Shown here: one piece after another, positions 21,101-29,400 of the stretch
Layout: each line of letters starts with the position of its first letter
How positions within the stretch are numbered: the first letter of the stretch is position 1
DNA from: Symbiodinium natans
Taxonomy: Eukaryota; Sar; Dinophyceae; Suessiales; Symbiodiniaceae
NCBI GenBank assembly: GCA_905221605.1
Contig: CAJNDS010000189.1
Span: forward strand, 152,501-201,903
Direction of reading: 5' to 3'
DNA length: 49,403 nt
Notes under the pieces: generated by a model
Told to the model about the DNA's origin: nothing
Databases searched by the model: none
Seen by the model: the letters and a program-made list of their open reading frames with translations, nothing else
Program-made: the position numbers and the translations under genes

Positions 21101-21390
21101 TGGAGGTTTACGAAAAGGCACCCCGAATATAAACCCCAAATAGCAGGATCCCCTGACAAGAAGGACCCCAATAAGGTCCCCTCGTTGTCGGAAACCCGCA
21201 CGTGCGCTGAGCTCCAACATGCTTCTGCTCGCTGTGTCCATTCCACTAATGCCAATCTGCTGGCTGCCCGCAGTGCAATACAGTGCAGTACACTGCTGTA
21301 CAGTGCTGTACAGTCTGGCTGTCAGGAATGCCGCTGGATCGTTTGTTCCGGAAGCGCATCTTCAAGAGAATCGGAATGAAGGACACGGCC
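18076..21390 (+). CDS. Beta-lactamase-family serine hydrolase, partial, 8 exons
   Basis: Eight exons (18076-18134, 18443-18482, 18736-18798, 18910-18988, 19140-19236, 20635-20691, 20876-20931, 21326-21390) join in phase into 172 codons. They follow the order of the serine beta-lactamase/esterase family (PF00144, EstB or LACTB-like). In order these are PMTDKSLFRCHSMTK with the SxxK nucleophile motif (SMTK), ALMALWEEGQIGLDDPVHKY, PITIRHLVTHTSGLGYG, LAAVPLRFHPGERWEYSMG with the Tyr motif (YSM), MDVLGRVLEVVSGMPLDR and RIFKRIGMKDT. Family members hydrolyse esters or act on amide bonds; the substrate here is unknown. The amino-terminal part and the C-terminal KTG-like region are not placed. Donors are GA, GA, GT, GT, GA, GC, GA; every acceptor is AG|G. 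The fold assignment is from motif order, not a search. Confidence 0.85.
18397..18427. repeat. Triple GCGACCATG repeat inside intron 1
   Basis: Three copies of the 9-mer GCGACCATG lie 16 bases before the acceptor of exon 2. They look like three start codons in good context, but they are intronic in this gene model. Confidence 0.8.
18443..18482 (+). CDS. Beta-lactamase-family exon 2
   Basis: Acceptor CGCTTCAG|G. The first base completes Thr, the next codon is the catalytic Lys, then PITAVALMALWE. The donor is read as GAG|GACGGC because the next exon begins with Glu-Gly-Gln-Ile, which continues the family pattern LxEEGQIGLDD. Confidence 0.8.
18736..18798 (+). CDS. Beta-lactamase-family exon 3
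   Basis: Acceptor CCGTGCAG|G. Encodes EGQIGLDDPVHKYIPAFRHM plus Lys, the LDDPV-KYIP-F block that lies between the SxxK motif and the THTSGL block in this family. Donor AAG|GTGCGA, phase 0. Confidence 0.9.
18910..18988 (+). CDS. Beta-lactamase-family exon 4
   Basis: Acceptor CATCACAG|G. Encodes a short basic stretch and then CRPITIRHLVTHTSGL, the most diagnostic block of the family. Donor TTGG|GTGTCT. The final base completes a Gly codon with exon 5. Confidence 0.92.
19140..19236 (+). CDS. Beta-lactamase-family exon 5
   Basis: Acceptor TGGAGACAG|G. Encodes YGPSRERKCDKLDEGPY, then THFVKRVDAGQVRN and most of a Leu codon. This is the variable region after THTSGLGYG. Donor CCT|GACTCT, a GA donor. 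The intron that follows is 1398 bases and holds a repeat block. Confidence 0.85.
20200..20500. repeat. Degenerate 36-40-bp tandem repeat in intron 5
   Basis: A core like GTCTTGGCTCAATGTGTGG recurs at about 20210, 20246, 20326, 20364, 20399, 20438 and 20480, with T/G-rich spacers (TTTTGCTTGTTGGTGC). The spacing is 35-42 bp, and one double interval suggests a lost copy. It is GT-rich on the plus strand. Confidence 0.7.
20635..20691 (+). CDS. Beta-lactamase-family exon 6
   Basis: Acceptor TGCCAAG|G. Encodes KRFCDELAAVPLRFHPGE plus two bases of Arg. The LAxxPLxFxPG block normally precedes the Tyr motif. Donor AAAG|GCATCC, a GC donor. Confidence 0.9.
20876..20931 (+). CDS. Beta-lactamase-family exon 7
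   Basis: Acceptor CTGCGCAG|G. Encodes WEYSMGMDVLGRVLEVVS and the first base of Gly. Tyr in the YSM position is the expected second catalytic residue (Y-x-N type motif; YS-Leu/Met in EstB-like members, from family knowledge). Donor TCTG|GAATCT, a GA donor. Confidence 0.92.
21326..21390 (+). CDS. Beta-lactamase-family exon 8
   Basis: Acceptor GGCTGTCAG|G. Encodes MPLDRLFRKRIFKRIGMKDT and Ala, matching the family block after the Tyr motif. I place the end at 21390 before a possible GC donor (GCCAAG); the frame stays open for 20 more codons, so the end is provisional. Confidence 0.8.
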
Positions 21391-21465
21391 GCCAAGTTGC
21401 ACCACCCTGCTGTGGCACGAGATGTGTTGTTCAGCAGTGTGGGGTATTGTTGACCTCGAATTAAT

Positions 21466-21690
21466 AATCCCCCCCCCCCCCCCTCTCAATTGTTTTGTTG
21501 TTTTCGCCCCGACCCTATATTGAGGGGGGGGGGGGTCGGACTGTCCCAAGCCGCCCCCAAGCCCTGACCTACCCAAAAGGGCCCATAGAAAAAAACATCG
21601 GGCCCCGGACCGGGGTTCCTTAATTGAGGCGGGGGGGTTTTGCAATTGAGTTCCGAGCTTGCGGGTTTCTAAATTGAGGGGGTGTTTATA
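21466..21690. repeat. Poly-C / poly-G block with AATTGAGGGG motifs
   Basis: A C15 run (21469-21483) followed by TCTCAATT and a G12 run (21524-21535) preceded by ATTGA form an inverted arrangement. AATTGAG followed by a G run or G-rich sequence recurs near 21623 and 21673. The block lies downstream of exon 8, probably intronic, and is a likely spot for assembly error. Confidence 0.75.
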
Positions 21691-22316
21691 AAATTTGAGG
21701 TTAGCATTATGGCGACCATCATGTGCAGTCTGTTGAGGCCTTTTCTGTCAGCGCTTTCCGTGCCCGTCGCCGCTTGACAGCGTACTACGCTGCTTGACCG
21801 GAATGCTGCCTGTCCGTGTTGTTTGGTTGTAAGGTACGTGCGGCATGCAATCACAAGACGAGCATGTTACAGCACTGTTCATGGCGCTGAGGTGACACAG
21901 GCACGGTCACGGCACAGCATCTTTCCTCAATAGAACGCTTGAAGCTGCCTTGCCTGGCATGTCGGTGTCTTCTTTGCCTGGTTACAGTTGGCCTGCGCGT
22001 TCAAGCGTAGGTTTTGTGATTTGTTTTTCGGACGATTTTCCGGATGGTTTCGAACTCAAGAGTTGGCCGTGATTGCTTCTGAATCGGACGGCTTTCATGA
22101 CAACAACTGCTGGCCAACATCAATCCAAGGAAAGACCAAACTGGCCAACAAGTTCTCTGCAAGACGCGATTCTTGTTTAATTTGGTATTTCTTGTGCACA
22201 TTGCTTTGTGCAGTGACTGCAACGCCTCCATGGCAAAAGAGAGCACACACGTTTGTAACCAGCGGTGTCGTTGTCAAGAAGGCGCCTCATTCACTACACG
22301 TCACTGTCTGCGCAAG

Positions 22317-22383
22317 GTTGATGGCCGCCATGCTCAGTTCAGCGCGTGGGTGCGCGGCCGGTCGCTGAAGGTGCTGTCGGGAG
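22317..22383 (+). CDS. Possible beta-lactamase-family exon 9
   Basis: Acceptor CTGCGCAAG|G opens VDGRHAQFSAWVRGRSLKVL and then Ser-Gly. A Leu-Ser-Gly-Gly segment occurs in the middle of the domain in this family. The exon would end with G before a GC donor (GCTCCT), and that phase fits the next candidate at 23148. The junction from exon 8 is not established. Confidence 0.4.
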
Positions 22384-23147
22384 GCTCCTGCTTCAGTTTC
22401 AGGAGCCCAGGGGCCTCAAGCGGGCCTCAGGGTTTTGCTTGGATGCTTCTGGGATTGTGAGCTCGCTCGTGAGTCCGCTACTGTTGCCGTTATCTGTCAC
22501 AACCAGCTCACAAACCCAAGAGCCGAGTCTATACATACAATAAAAAGATACAAGTGGCAAGTTACAACACGCCTCGCAACACTTTCCGCCCAAGAAAGCG
22601 GTCGCTCACATAACCATCTCTGGCACGCCATAGTCTGGTGGAGTACGTAGTGCTCGATCGCCTTCTCCTTGTCAGGGTCGTAGGCTGCATAGCAGGCTAT
22701 CCAAGACGAACCTAGGCACAAAAACCACACTCGAAATTCAGTAAACCCCTGTAAGCCCGAATCAGAAGCCCTGAACCTGAATCCCAAAAACCCCCGTCTG
22801 AAATTAAACACTTTCTCAAAAAGCACAAAGTTAGGCCCTAAAGTCCCCTAAAGTCCCTGAAGCCTAAGCCCCTGGATGCCCTGGTGGTGTGTCATGCAAC
22901 CAGTCTAAGGCTCTAGAGGTGCCCTGAAAGCCAAGATCTGAACTGGCAAAATTCCAAACGCAGTTAAGCCCCAAAGTCCACGAAGGCCTGCACATCTAAC
23001 AGTTTCAAAATTCCAAGCATCTCCGATTTCGGCTGTTTAGTTTCTGCGCGTTCTCCTTCCCTCCATGACATCCTCCAAAACAGCGCGTGTCATGGGCGGC
23101 ATAGCACATCTGTTTGTTTCATTTAGTGGTTCAGAACCTCCTTGCAG

Positions 23148-23171
23148 GTGGCATCTGCGGATCCTTTGCAG
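23148..23171 (+). CDS. Possible beta-lactamase-family exon 10
   Basis: A strong acceptor (CTCCTTGCAG|G) and a GC donor bound 24 bases. Joined in phase to the previous candidate they give SGGGICGSFAG, which would precede the expected GGLVST-type block. I did not find that following exon. Very short, so weak on its own. Confidence 0.3.
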
Positions 23172-23619
23172 GCGCAGAGAAATAGCTTGGCTGCAGCTTG
23201 GCCCGCGCATGCCTGGAGAAGCCGCGGCTGATATAGCGATCCTTCATGGAACTGGTCATGCAAATGCAAGCATCTGGTAGAAAACTATACAATGCAATAT
23301 GTGCCTCCATCGAAAGTTTGCGCACTGTGAGGCGGACTCCTTTCATCACTTCGAGACCAGGCACTTTTCTGTGCAGCGTTGCTGAACGGAGGCCAGGCTC
23401 AGCGCACTGCAGTGTGCCATGCTGGAAATTGCCGATTCCTGCGCTGCCGACTTTTCACGCGAAGATCAATTACACAAATCCACGAATTAGAAGTTGGTGG
23501 GCCATGCGGACATGCGGGGCGTAGCTTGAGACCTCAAGAGCCAGCGCATGGCGTAGAGTGGCGGAGCCGCGGATTCTGTCAGGATGACTGAGGTTCCAGC
23601 TGCATCGCCTGGTCCTTAG

Positions 23620-23753
23620 AGAAAGCCATTCAAAGCCTAGTTTACGCAAAGTGTCTGGAAGGTTGGTCCCGCGCTACTGGCCGAAGAGTGCTTCAGCCTG
23701 GCTCTGTCAGGCTGCTTTGCCGAGCCACTCGACATCGTGGCCCCACGTGGAAG
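23620..23753 (+). CDS. Exon of an unrecognised spliced gene
   Basis: An acceptor TGGTCCTTAG and a donor AAG|GTGAGT bound a frame with KAIQSLVYAKCLEGWSRATG and then a basic RRVLQPGSVRLLCR part. It ends in phase 0, compatible with the next exon at 23900. An alternative frame of the same bases is also open, which lowers confidence. Confidence 0.4.
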
Positions 23754-23899
23754 GTGAGTCAAAACCGTGTCAAAACCCATGCCAAAAACAGTAGAGCCTC
23801 AACAATCCCATAATGGAAGGAAGGTTTGTCCAAGATTCAGACATTGGACTCTGTCGATCTAGGCATGTTTTTTTTGTTGTTCCTGTTGGATGTGCACAG

Positions 23900-23941
23900 G
23901 CTGAACTTGTGCTGCGTTCATGCAAGGCATTCACCTTCAAG
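23900..23941 (+). CDS. Exon of an unrecognised spliced gene
   Basis: Acceptor GGATGTGCACAG|G and donor AAG|GTGAGT bound 14 codons, AELVLRSCKAFTFK, phase 0 at both ends. Confidence 0.4.
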
Positions 23942-24022
23942 GTGAGTGAGTTTTAAACTCCTGTCGAGTTCAAGCACAAGCATAGAAAAGCCCGAGTTCA
24001 AGCAGAAGCATTCATGTTTCAG

Positions 24023-24056
24023 CAAGTTGGAAGCCCGCACATGCTGATGTTGTTCG
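24023..24056 (+). CDS. Possible next exon of the same gene
   Basis: Acceptor CATGTTTCAG and donor G|GTAGGG bound QVGSPHMLMLF plus one base, entering in phase 0 as required by the preceding exon. Confidence 0.3.
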
Positions 24057-25218
24057 GTAGGGTTAGCGACATGGTGGATGCACTCTGAAAGATTGTTGAT
24101 TCGATGCCGAGGATTGGCTCAGAATGAAGTCCGTGGCTGACAAAGACATTCTGCCTGGATGGGGCATGCCTCTTTGACAGACAGTTTGATGTTAAGGTAC
24201 CTACGGATTACAGTACGGTAAAAGGCTGCAGCATGGACCTTAGCCCATTCCATCGATAGAATCACACCAGCAAGAATGGCCTTTCTTTGTGTATCATTCT
24301 GGGCGTTGGCTAGGCGATTTGGCCTGATGCAGCATAGTGATCGGTGTATGCTTGAAAAGAAATGAAGATAACAGCTGCGCCTACACCCAGTCCACACCAG
24401 TAACCCTACAGTAGGCCTGTGCCCCAGTCTTAAGCAGCTGGCCTCGAGTGCTCTTGAGCATCATGGGGGCAAAAGCTTTTTTTTGCATTCCAAGGCATTC
24501 CATGGGGTGGTGTCCCATCGGCCACTGGCTTCCCGATCACCACGAGCTGCCTGGCTGACCGGAGCACACATGCAAAGACAGCCGGGGGAAGAGCAAGACA
24601 TGGGACTGTGCTGCACGTATATGCGCTCGCCGGCCTATGAGGGAGTTTTGGTGGGTAATTACAGTATTCTGAGCGGCGCTGGAATAGCAACTGTTCAGGA
24701 TGTTCATGGGTGGCATCACGACTTCCTGGTCCATCAACTTCAGCACGAAGATTGTCCAGGTGCCGGACCTCTGAATCTCGCGATCCATGTACCAGTCCTG
24801 GAGTCCCCACTTTCCACACCGCTTGCGCACCACAACGTTCTTCAAGGCCATCATCAAACAAGGTAGCTACCCTGCCCATCTGTGATTGAGGTCACGATGA
24901 CCTCCAGCTCCTGCGGTGATGATGTGCACGGATGGGACGACCGCAAGGACGACCTTGACGGCTGCATCAAGCATGCGCTCAAGGTCCATTCCTGTCGCTA
25001 GGTGTCCCACGTCCCTCCACAAGCCTTGATTATGGCTGGGTCGTAATATGTCGTGATACTTGAGATAGAAATCCAGTGCTAGATGCAGTTCAGCTGCTGA
25101 CGTCGCAGGGGGCTGGGCTGATGGTTTTTTTTCGTGTTTTTTTCTGGTTTGTTTTTAGTGTTTTTTTCCCGAAAGCATCGCGAAGGGTTCTTCCGTGCGG
25201 AGCCCTCTGACCCAACAA
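24057..25218. other. No clear gene
   Basis: Overlapping ORFs on both strands around 24430-24880 read through each other (149 codons on minus, 127 on plus) with no motif I recognise and no clear strand preference. Confidence 0.35.
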
Positions 25219-25399
25219 CATAGAGTGAAGTGCATAGAGTGAAGTGCATAGAGTCAAGTGCATAGAGTGAAGTGCATAGAGTCAAGTGCATAGAGTGAAG
25301 TGCATAGAGTGAATTGCATAGAGTGAATTGCATAGTGTGAATTGCACAGAGTGAAGTGCATAGAGTGAAGTGCATAGAGTGAATTGCATAGAGTGAAGT
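25219..25399. repeat. 14-bp tandem array, about 13 copies
   Basis: The unit is CATAGAGTGAAGTG with a few substitutions (TCAAG, GAATT, GTGTG). It forms the left edge of a 2.7-kb satellite complex. Confidence 0.95.
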
Positions 25400-25524
25400 A
25401 GAAGTTAATAGAAATTACGAGATTTACGTAGAATCTAGTAGACCTTCGTACCCAGTCCTAGATTTCTAAATTAAAATTACTCTTTCTAAGGCGGCGGGCT
25501 GGGTTGACATCGCCAATCGTGATT

Positions 25525-26030
25525 GCAACCCTCTGCGGGTTTCGGCGTGGTCGCGGTGCTAAAACCGTCGTTTTTTTACGTTTCTTGATTTGCGCGGACA
25601 ACCCTCTGCGGGTTTCGGCGTGGTCGCGGTGCCAAAACCGTCGTTTTTTTACGTTTCTGTGTGTCCGCGGACAACCCTCTGCGGGTTTCGGCGTGGTCGC
25701 GGTGCTAAACCGTCGTTTTTTTACGTTTCTTTGTGTCCGCGGACAACCCTCTGCGGGTAATCGCCGGGTCGCGGTGCTAAAACCGTCGTGTTTGGTTCTT
25801 TTTTTCGTGGCCGCAGACAACCCTCTGCGGGTTTCGGCGTTGGCGCAGTGCCAAAACCGTCGTGTTTTTGCATTTTGTGACATACAAACGTAACCCCTCT
25901 GCGGGTTTCGGCGTTGGCGCGGTGCCAAAACCATCGTGTTTTTGCGTTTCTTGACATGCAAACGTAACCCCTCTGCGGGTTTTCGCGTGGTCGCGGTGCG
26001 AAAACCGTAGTGTTTTTGCGCTTTTTTGTC
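25525..26030. repeat. About 74-bp tandem array, 7 copies
   Basis: The landmark CTCTGCGGGT recurs at 25531, 25604, 25677, 25749, 25823, 25897 and 25971, a period of 72-74 bp. Units share CGGCGTGGTCGCGGTGC, then AAAACCGTCGT, then a T-run. The last three copies differ in the segment after the T-run (GACATACAAACG). Confidence 0.95.
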
Positions 26031-26380
26031 GACTTGTGTAGTACAGACGTAGTACGCCGGGGACTTCCGTGGCTGGAAAATCGACTTTTGTAGTACAAAC
26101 GTAGTACGCCGCGGACACGCGGAGCTTCCGTGGCTGGAAAGTCGACTTTTGTAGTACAAACGTAGCACGCCGCGGACACGCGGAGCTTCCGTGGCTGGAA
26201 AGTCGACTTTTGTAGTACAGACGTATAGTATGCCGGGGACACCCGGAGCTTCCGTGCTGGAAAGTCGATTTTTGTAGTACAAACGTAGTACGCCGCGGAC
26301 ACGCAGAGCTTCCGTGGCTGGAAAGTCGACTTGTTCTAGTACAGACGTAGTACGCCGCGGACGCCCTCGGCGTCTGAAAA
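26031..26380. repeat. About 62-bp tandem array, 6 copies
   Basis: The landmark GTAGTACGCC recurs from 26049 at intervals of about 61-63 bp after a shortened first unit. Units share CGGAGCTTCCGTGGCTGGAA and GTCGACTTTTGTAGTACAAA. Confidence 0.95.
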
Positions 26381-26382
26381 CA

Positions 26383-27175
26383 CCGCATCGCAAATACCAT
26401 GGTCCCCGAATTCGCTGTTTCCAAAACCATCGCAAATACCATGGTCCCCGAATTCGCTGGTTCCAAACGCATGGCAAATACCATGGTCCCCGAATTCGCT
26501 GCTTCCAAAAGCATCGCAAATACCATGGTCCCCGAATTCGCTGTTTCCAAAACCATCGCAAGGAGCTTCCGTGGCTGGTTCCAAAACCATCGCAAATACC
26601 ATGGTCCCCGAATTCGCTGGTTCCAAAAGCATCGCAAATACCATGGTCCCCGAATTCGCTGTTTCCAAAAGCATCGCAAATACCATGGTCCCCGAATTCG
26701 CTGTTTCCAAAACCATCGCAAATACCATGGTCCCCGAATTCGCTGGTTTCCAAAAAATCGCAAGGGTCCCCGAATTCGCTGTTTCCAAAACCATCGCAAG
26801 GAGCTTCCGCTGGTTCCAAAACATCGCAAATACCATGGTCCCCGAATTCGCTGGTTCCAAACCATGGCAAATACCATGGTCCCCGAATTCGCTGTTTCCA
26901 AAAGAATCGCAAATACCATGGTCCCCGAATTCGCTGTTTCCAAAACCATCGCAAATACCATGGTCCCCGAATTCGCTGGTTCCAAAAGCATCGCAAATAC
27001 CATGGTCCCCGAATTCGCTGCTTCCAAAAGCATCGCAAATGCCATGGTCCCCGAATTCGCTGGCTCCAAAAGCATCGCAAATACCCGAATTCGCTGGTTC
27101 CAAACCATGGCAAATACCATGGTCCCCGAATTCGCTGGTACCAAAACCATCGCAAATACCATGGTTAATGATTTC
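26383..27175. repeat. 42-bp tandem array, about 17 copies, open in all six frames
   Basis: The unit is 42 bp with landmarks CATCGCAAATACC, ATGGTCCCCGAATTCGCT and a variable TTCCAAAA part. Every full unit has CCATGG and GAATTC. The unit length is a multiple of three and the unit has no stop in any frame, so long ORFs appear on both strands (up to 565 codons when fused with the neighbouring arrays). These ORFs have no supported start or splice context, so I call the array non-coding by default. Two units are broken by an AGGAGCTTCCG segment like that in the 62-bp array. Confidence 0.95.
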
Positions 27176-27479
27176 GCAAAATCACATGGTGCTCCAATGC
27201 CGAGCGTGCGAAAACATCGCAAATTTCATTGTTATTTAATTCCCGGCGTGCGAAACTCACTTCGGTCAGATTTCACTGTGCTTCTCTGCTCTTTGAAGCT
27301 CCAAGGTCTTTTTGCCAACCTCGCTCTTCTGTCCTTTTTTCTTTGAAAGGCGCTCTGGAGTGTGAGCTTGGACTTCAGAGCGACTGCCGATGATGCTCAT
27401 GGCTGACGGCTCTCGCGTTAGATGTTTTTGTCTTTTCTTTCATAGCATCGCGTTGACAGGACGTGCGCAGCCGAGTCAG

Positions 27480-27745
27480 GTGCATGCAAGTGAAGTTCAT
27501 ACAGTTCAAGTCCGTTTACTTCAGATCTATTGAATGCCAATGAAGTGTATAGAGTTGACCACAAGTGCATGGCATTCAACTCAACACACTTGAGTGCCAT
27601 GCAGTTCGAGTGCATACACGTCCAGTATACAAGTGCAGTATACAAGTGAGTATGCAACCATATAAGTGCATACACTTAAGTGCATACACTTGTCCAAGTG
27701 CATACAGCTCGAGCGCACAGAGTCAAGTGCATAGACTCAACGCAC
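27480..27745. repeat. Degenerate 14-bp family, right flank
   Basis: Scattered units such as AAGTGCATACACTT, AAGTGCATAGACTC and AAGTGTATAGAGTT match the 14-bp array at 25.2 kb in the same orientation. The two copies therefore bracket the longer-period arrays. Confidence 0.75.
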
Positions 27746-27800
27746 CGCAAATCGATGCTTTCGGGCCAATCGTCTTCTAGTTTTTTTTTGGTTTCAGGTG

Positions 27801-27942
27801 AACCCTAAACCCTAAACCCTAAAGTCGAAACCCTAAACCCAAAAAACCCTAAAAACTAAAAACCCTAAAAACCCTAAAAACCCTTAAAAACCCTTAAAAA
27901 CCCTAAAAACCCTAAAAACCCTAAACCCGAAACCCTAAACCC
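27801..27942. repeat. Interstitial telomere-type tract (CCCTAAA)n
   Basis: About 140 bases of CCCTAAA and variants (CCCTAAAAA, CCCTTAAAAA) lie on the plus strand. The complement is TTTAGGG, the plant-type telomere repeat also used by dinoflagellates. It is internal here and partly decayed. Confidence 0.92.
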
Positions 27943-28936
27943 AAGACCATGAAAATACGAAAAAAACCAGAAAAACACAGAAAAAAAACTGGACCCTGGA
28001 TATGCGTTTTCGGCCCTGAGGTCTGCCAACGAAAGCGAAAGGCACCGCGCAAGCAACAACATCGCCAAGGCCTCCCGAGGAAGCGCAGATCGTCGCCTCT
28101 TGGACGTCGTTTGGTTAACTCCACTTTAGATCACTTTAGCCCGTCCAAGTTGCCTTGGCTCTCTCGATGATCTCGTCTGACTTTTTGAGCGCTTCGCTGA
28201 CGTTGTCTCTGCATGCGGGCCGGTCCAGCCGAAAATGGAAGCGATGTCAGGGAGTCAGGGAGTGCGATGGTGCAACATGCCGTTGATGTCCTGCTTTGTC
28301 TGAGGGCGCGAGCGTGATGATGGCGATACAACACCTGCCTAGAAGGCTTGCATGTTTTTTGTGCTGGAAAACTGCACTACCCGCAGCAAGGGCATTGTCT
28401 TCCTTCGCGACACCTGAGCACATGTAATCAGTGGCAAGTGACAAGCCAAGTTTGGTGGACATGCAGTCTCAGGCAGACTCTGTGGTGGCGCGTATGGCCC
28501 GTAATTGACAGAGCGTCGTCTTTTACCAAAATGGGCGTGAGTCTGGCAAGAGCTGATTCTAGGGGAGCCACAGGTAAGCGAAAGACAAGGACAAGATTTC
28601 TCTTCTATTGCGCTCCAGCTTCGGTGTTTCATCAAGTCTCCATAGCACATGGGCAATTTAGGCAGCCAGGAAGCCCCCTCCAAGCTTCACCCTCGGCCTA
28701 GTGCCTTTGTCTGTTTCAGGCACACAGGAATTCCCACCATGCCTCTAGCAATCCTTTGTTTTGATGTGTTTTCAGTTGGGTGTGAAGAGTATCGTCTTGT
28801 TTACAGAAAGCCAGAAGCTCAAGTGGTTTGGACCTAGGCATGCCGCCATTGATAGCCCTGATGTCATTTGCAGACGAATCTAGCCTAGCTGCTCTAACAC
28901 ACAGCGCACAGTTCCTTCCCGTGCTCAGCTCTTGAC
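27943..28936. other. No clear gene
   Basis: Competing ORFs on both strands. A short plus frame around 28500-28574 (containing ASSFTKMGVSLARADSRG) ends at a GTAAGC and could be an exon, but its 5' end is not defined. Confidence 0.35.
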
Positions 28937-29400
28937 ATGAATCCTGACAAATTGCTGGACGAGCTGTCTCACAATGATGCGGTCATTTTGCTGGGGGCCG
29001 CGATGGTTTGCTTGCAGCTTGTATTTCACCGCCCTTGTCAAAATGTGCTGAAGATGCTGTTCTAGAGCTCTCCAAGCAGACTGTAATGGATTTGATTCAG
29101 CGGCATGCGGAGCCTGGCATGATGCCCGGAGGGCCCTTCATGCAAAGTAGGTGTGATGGTCTTGAGGGCCAGCCGCCTTGTGAAGGGTTCGTTCGAAGTG
29201 TTTTTTGCTTGAGGTCTGAGTTGCGTGCCAGAATGACTCTACTGCAGAAGCGTGTGCAGACTGAGCCCCGCGCACTTGGCGATCATGACGGCTTGAAGAG
29301 GAAGGCAGCCAGCCAGCTTTCGCCAGCTCCTTCGCCAGCTCCTTGCGACACAGGACTAAGCACGGATCGTCGGAACGTCAGCCCAGGCTTCCGAGACTAA
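28937..29400 (+). pseudogene. Candidate gene start with frame change
   Basis: An ATG at 28937 opens MNPDKLLDELSHNDAVILL, closing at 29065. A second frame, preceded by GGTTTGCTTGCAG (ending 29017), runs on to 29400 with AEDAVLELSKQTVMDLIQRH and LRARMTLLQKRVQTEPRALG. This may be an exon after a short intron, or a decayed single-exon gene with an indel. No family is recognised. Confidence 0.35.

Noticed and set aside
25219-27175. CRISPR array
   Set aside because: The arrays are head-to-tail repeats with no unique spacers.
25458-27222. Very long minus-strand ORFs (565 and 481 codons) and plus-strand ORFs over the satellite arrays
   Set aside because: They arise because the repeat units lack stops in every frame. 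Six overlapping frames cannot all be genes, and none has start or splice support.
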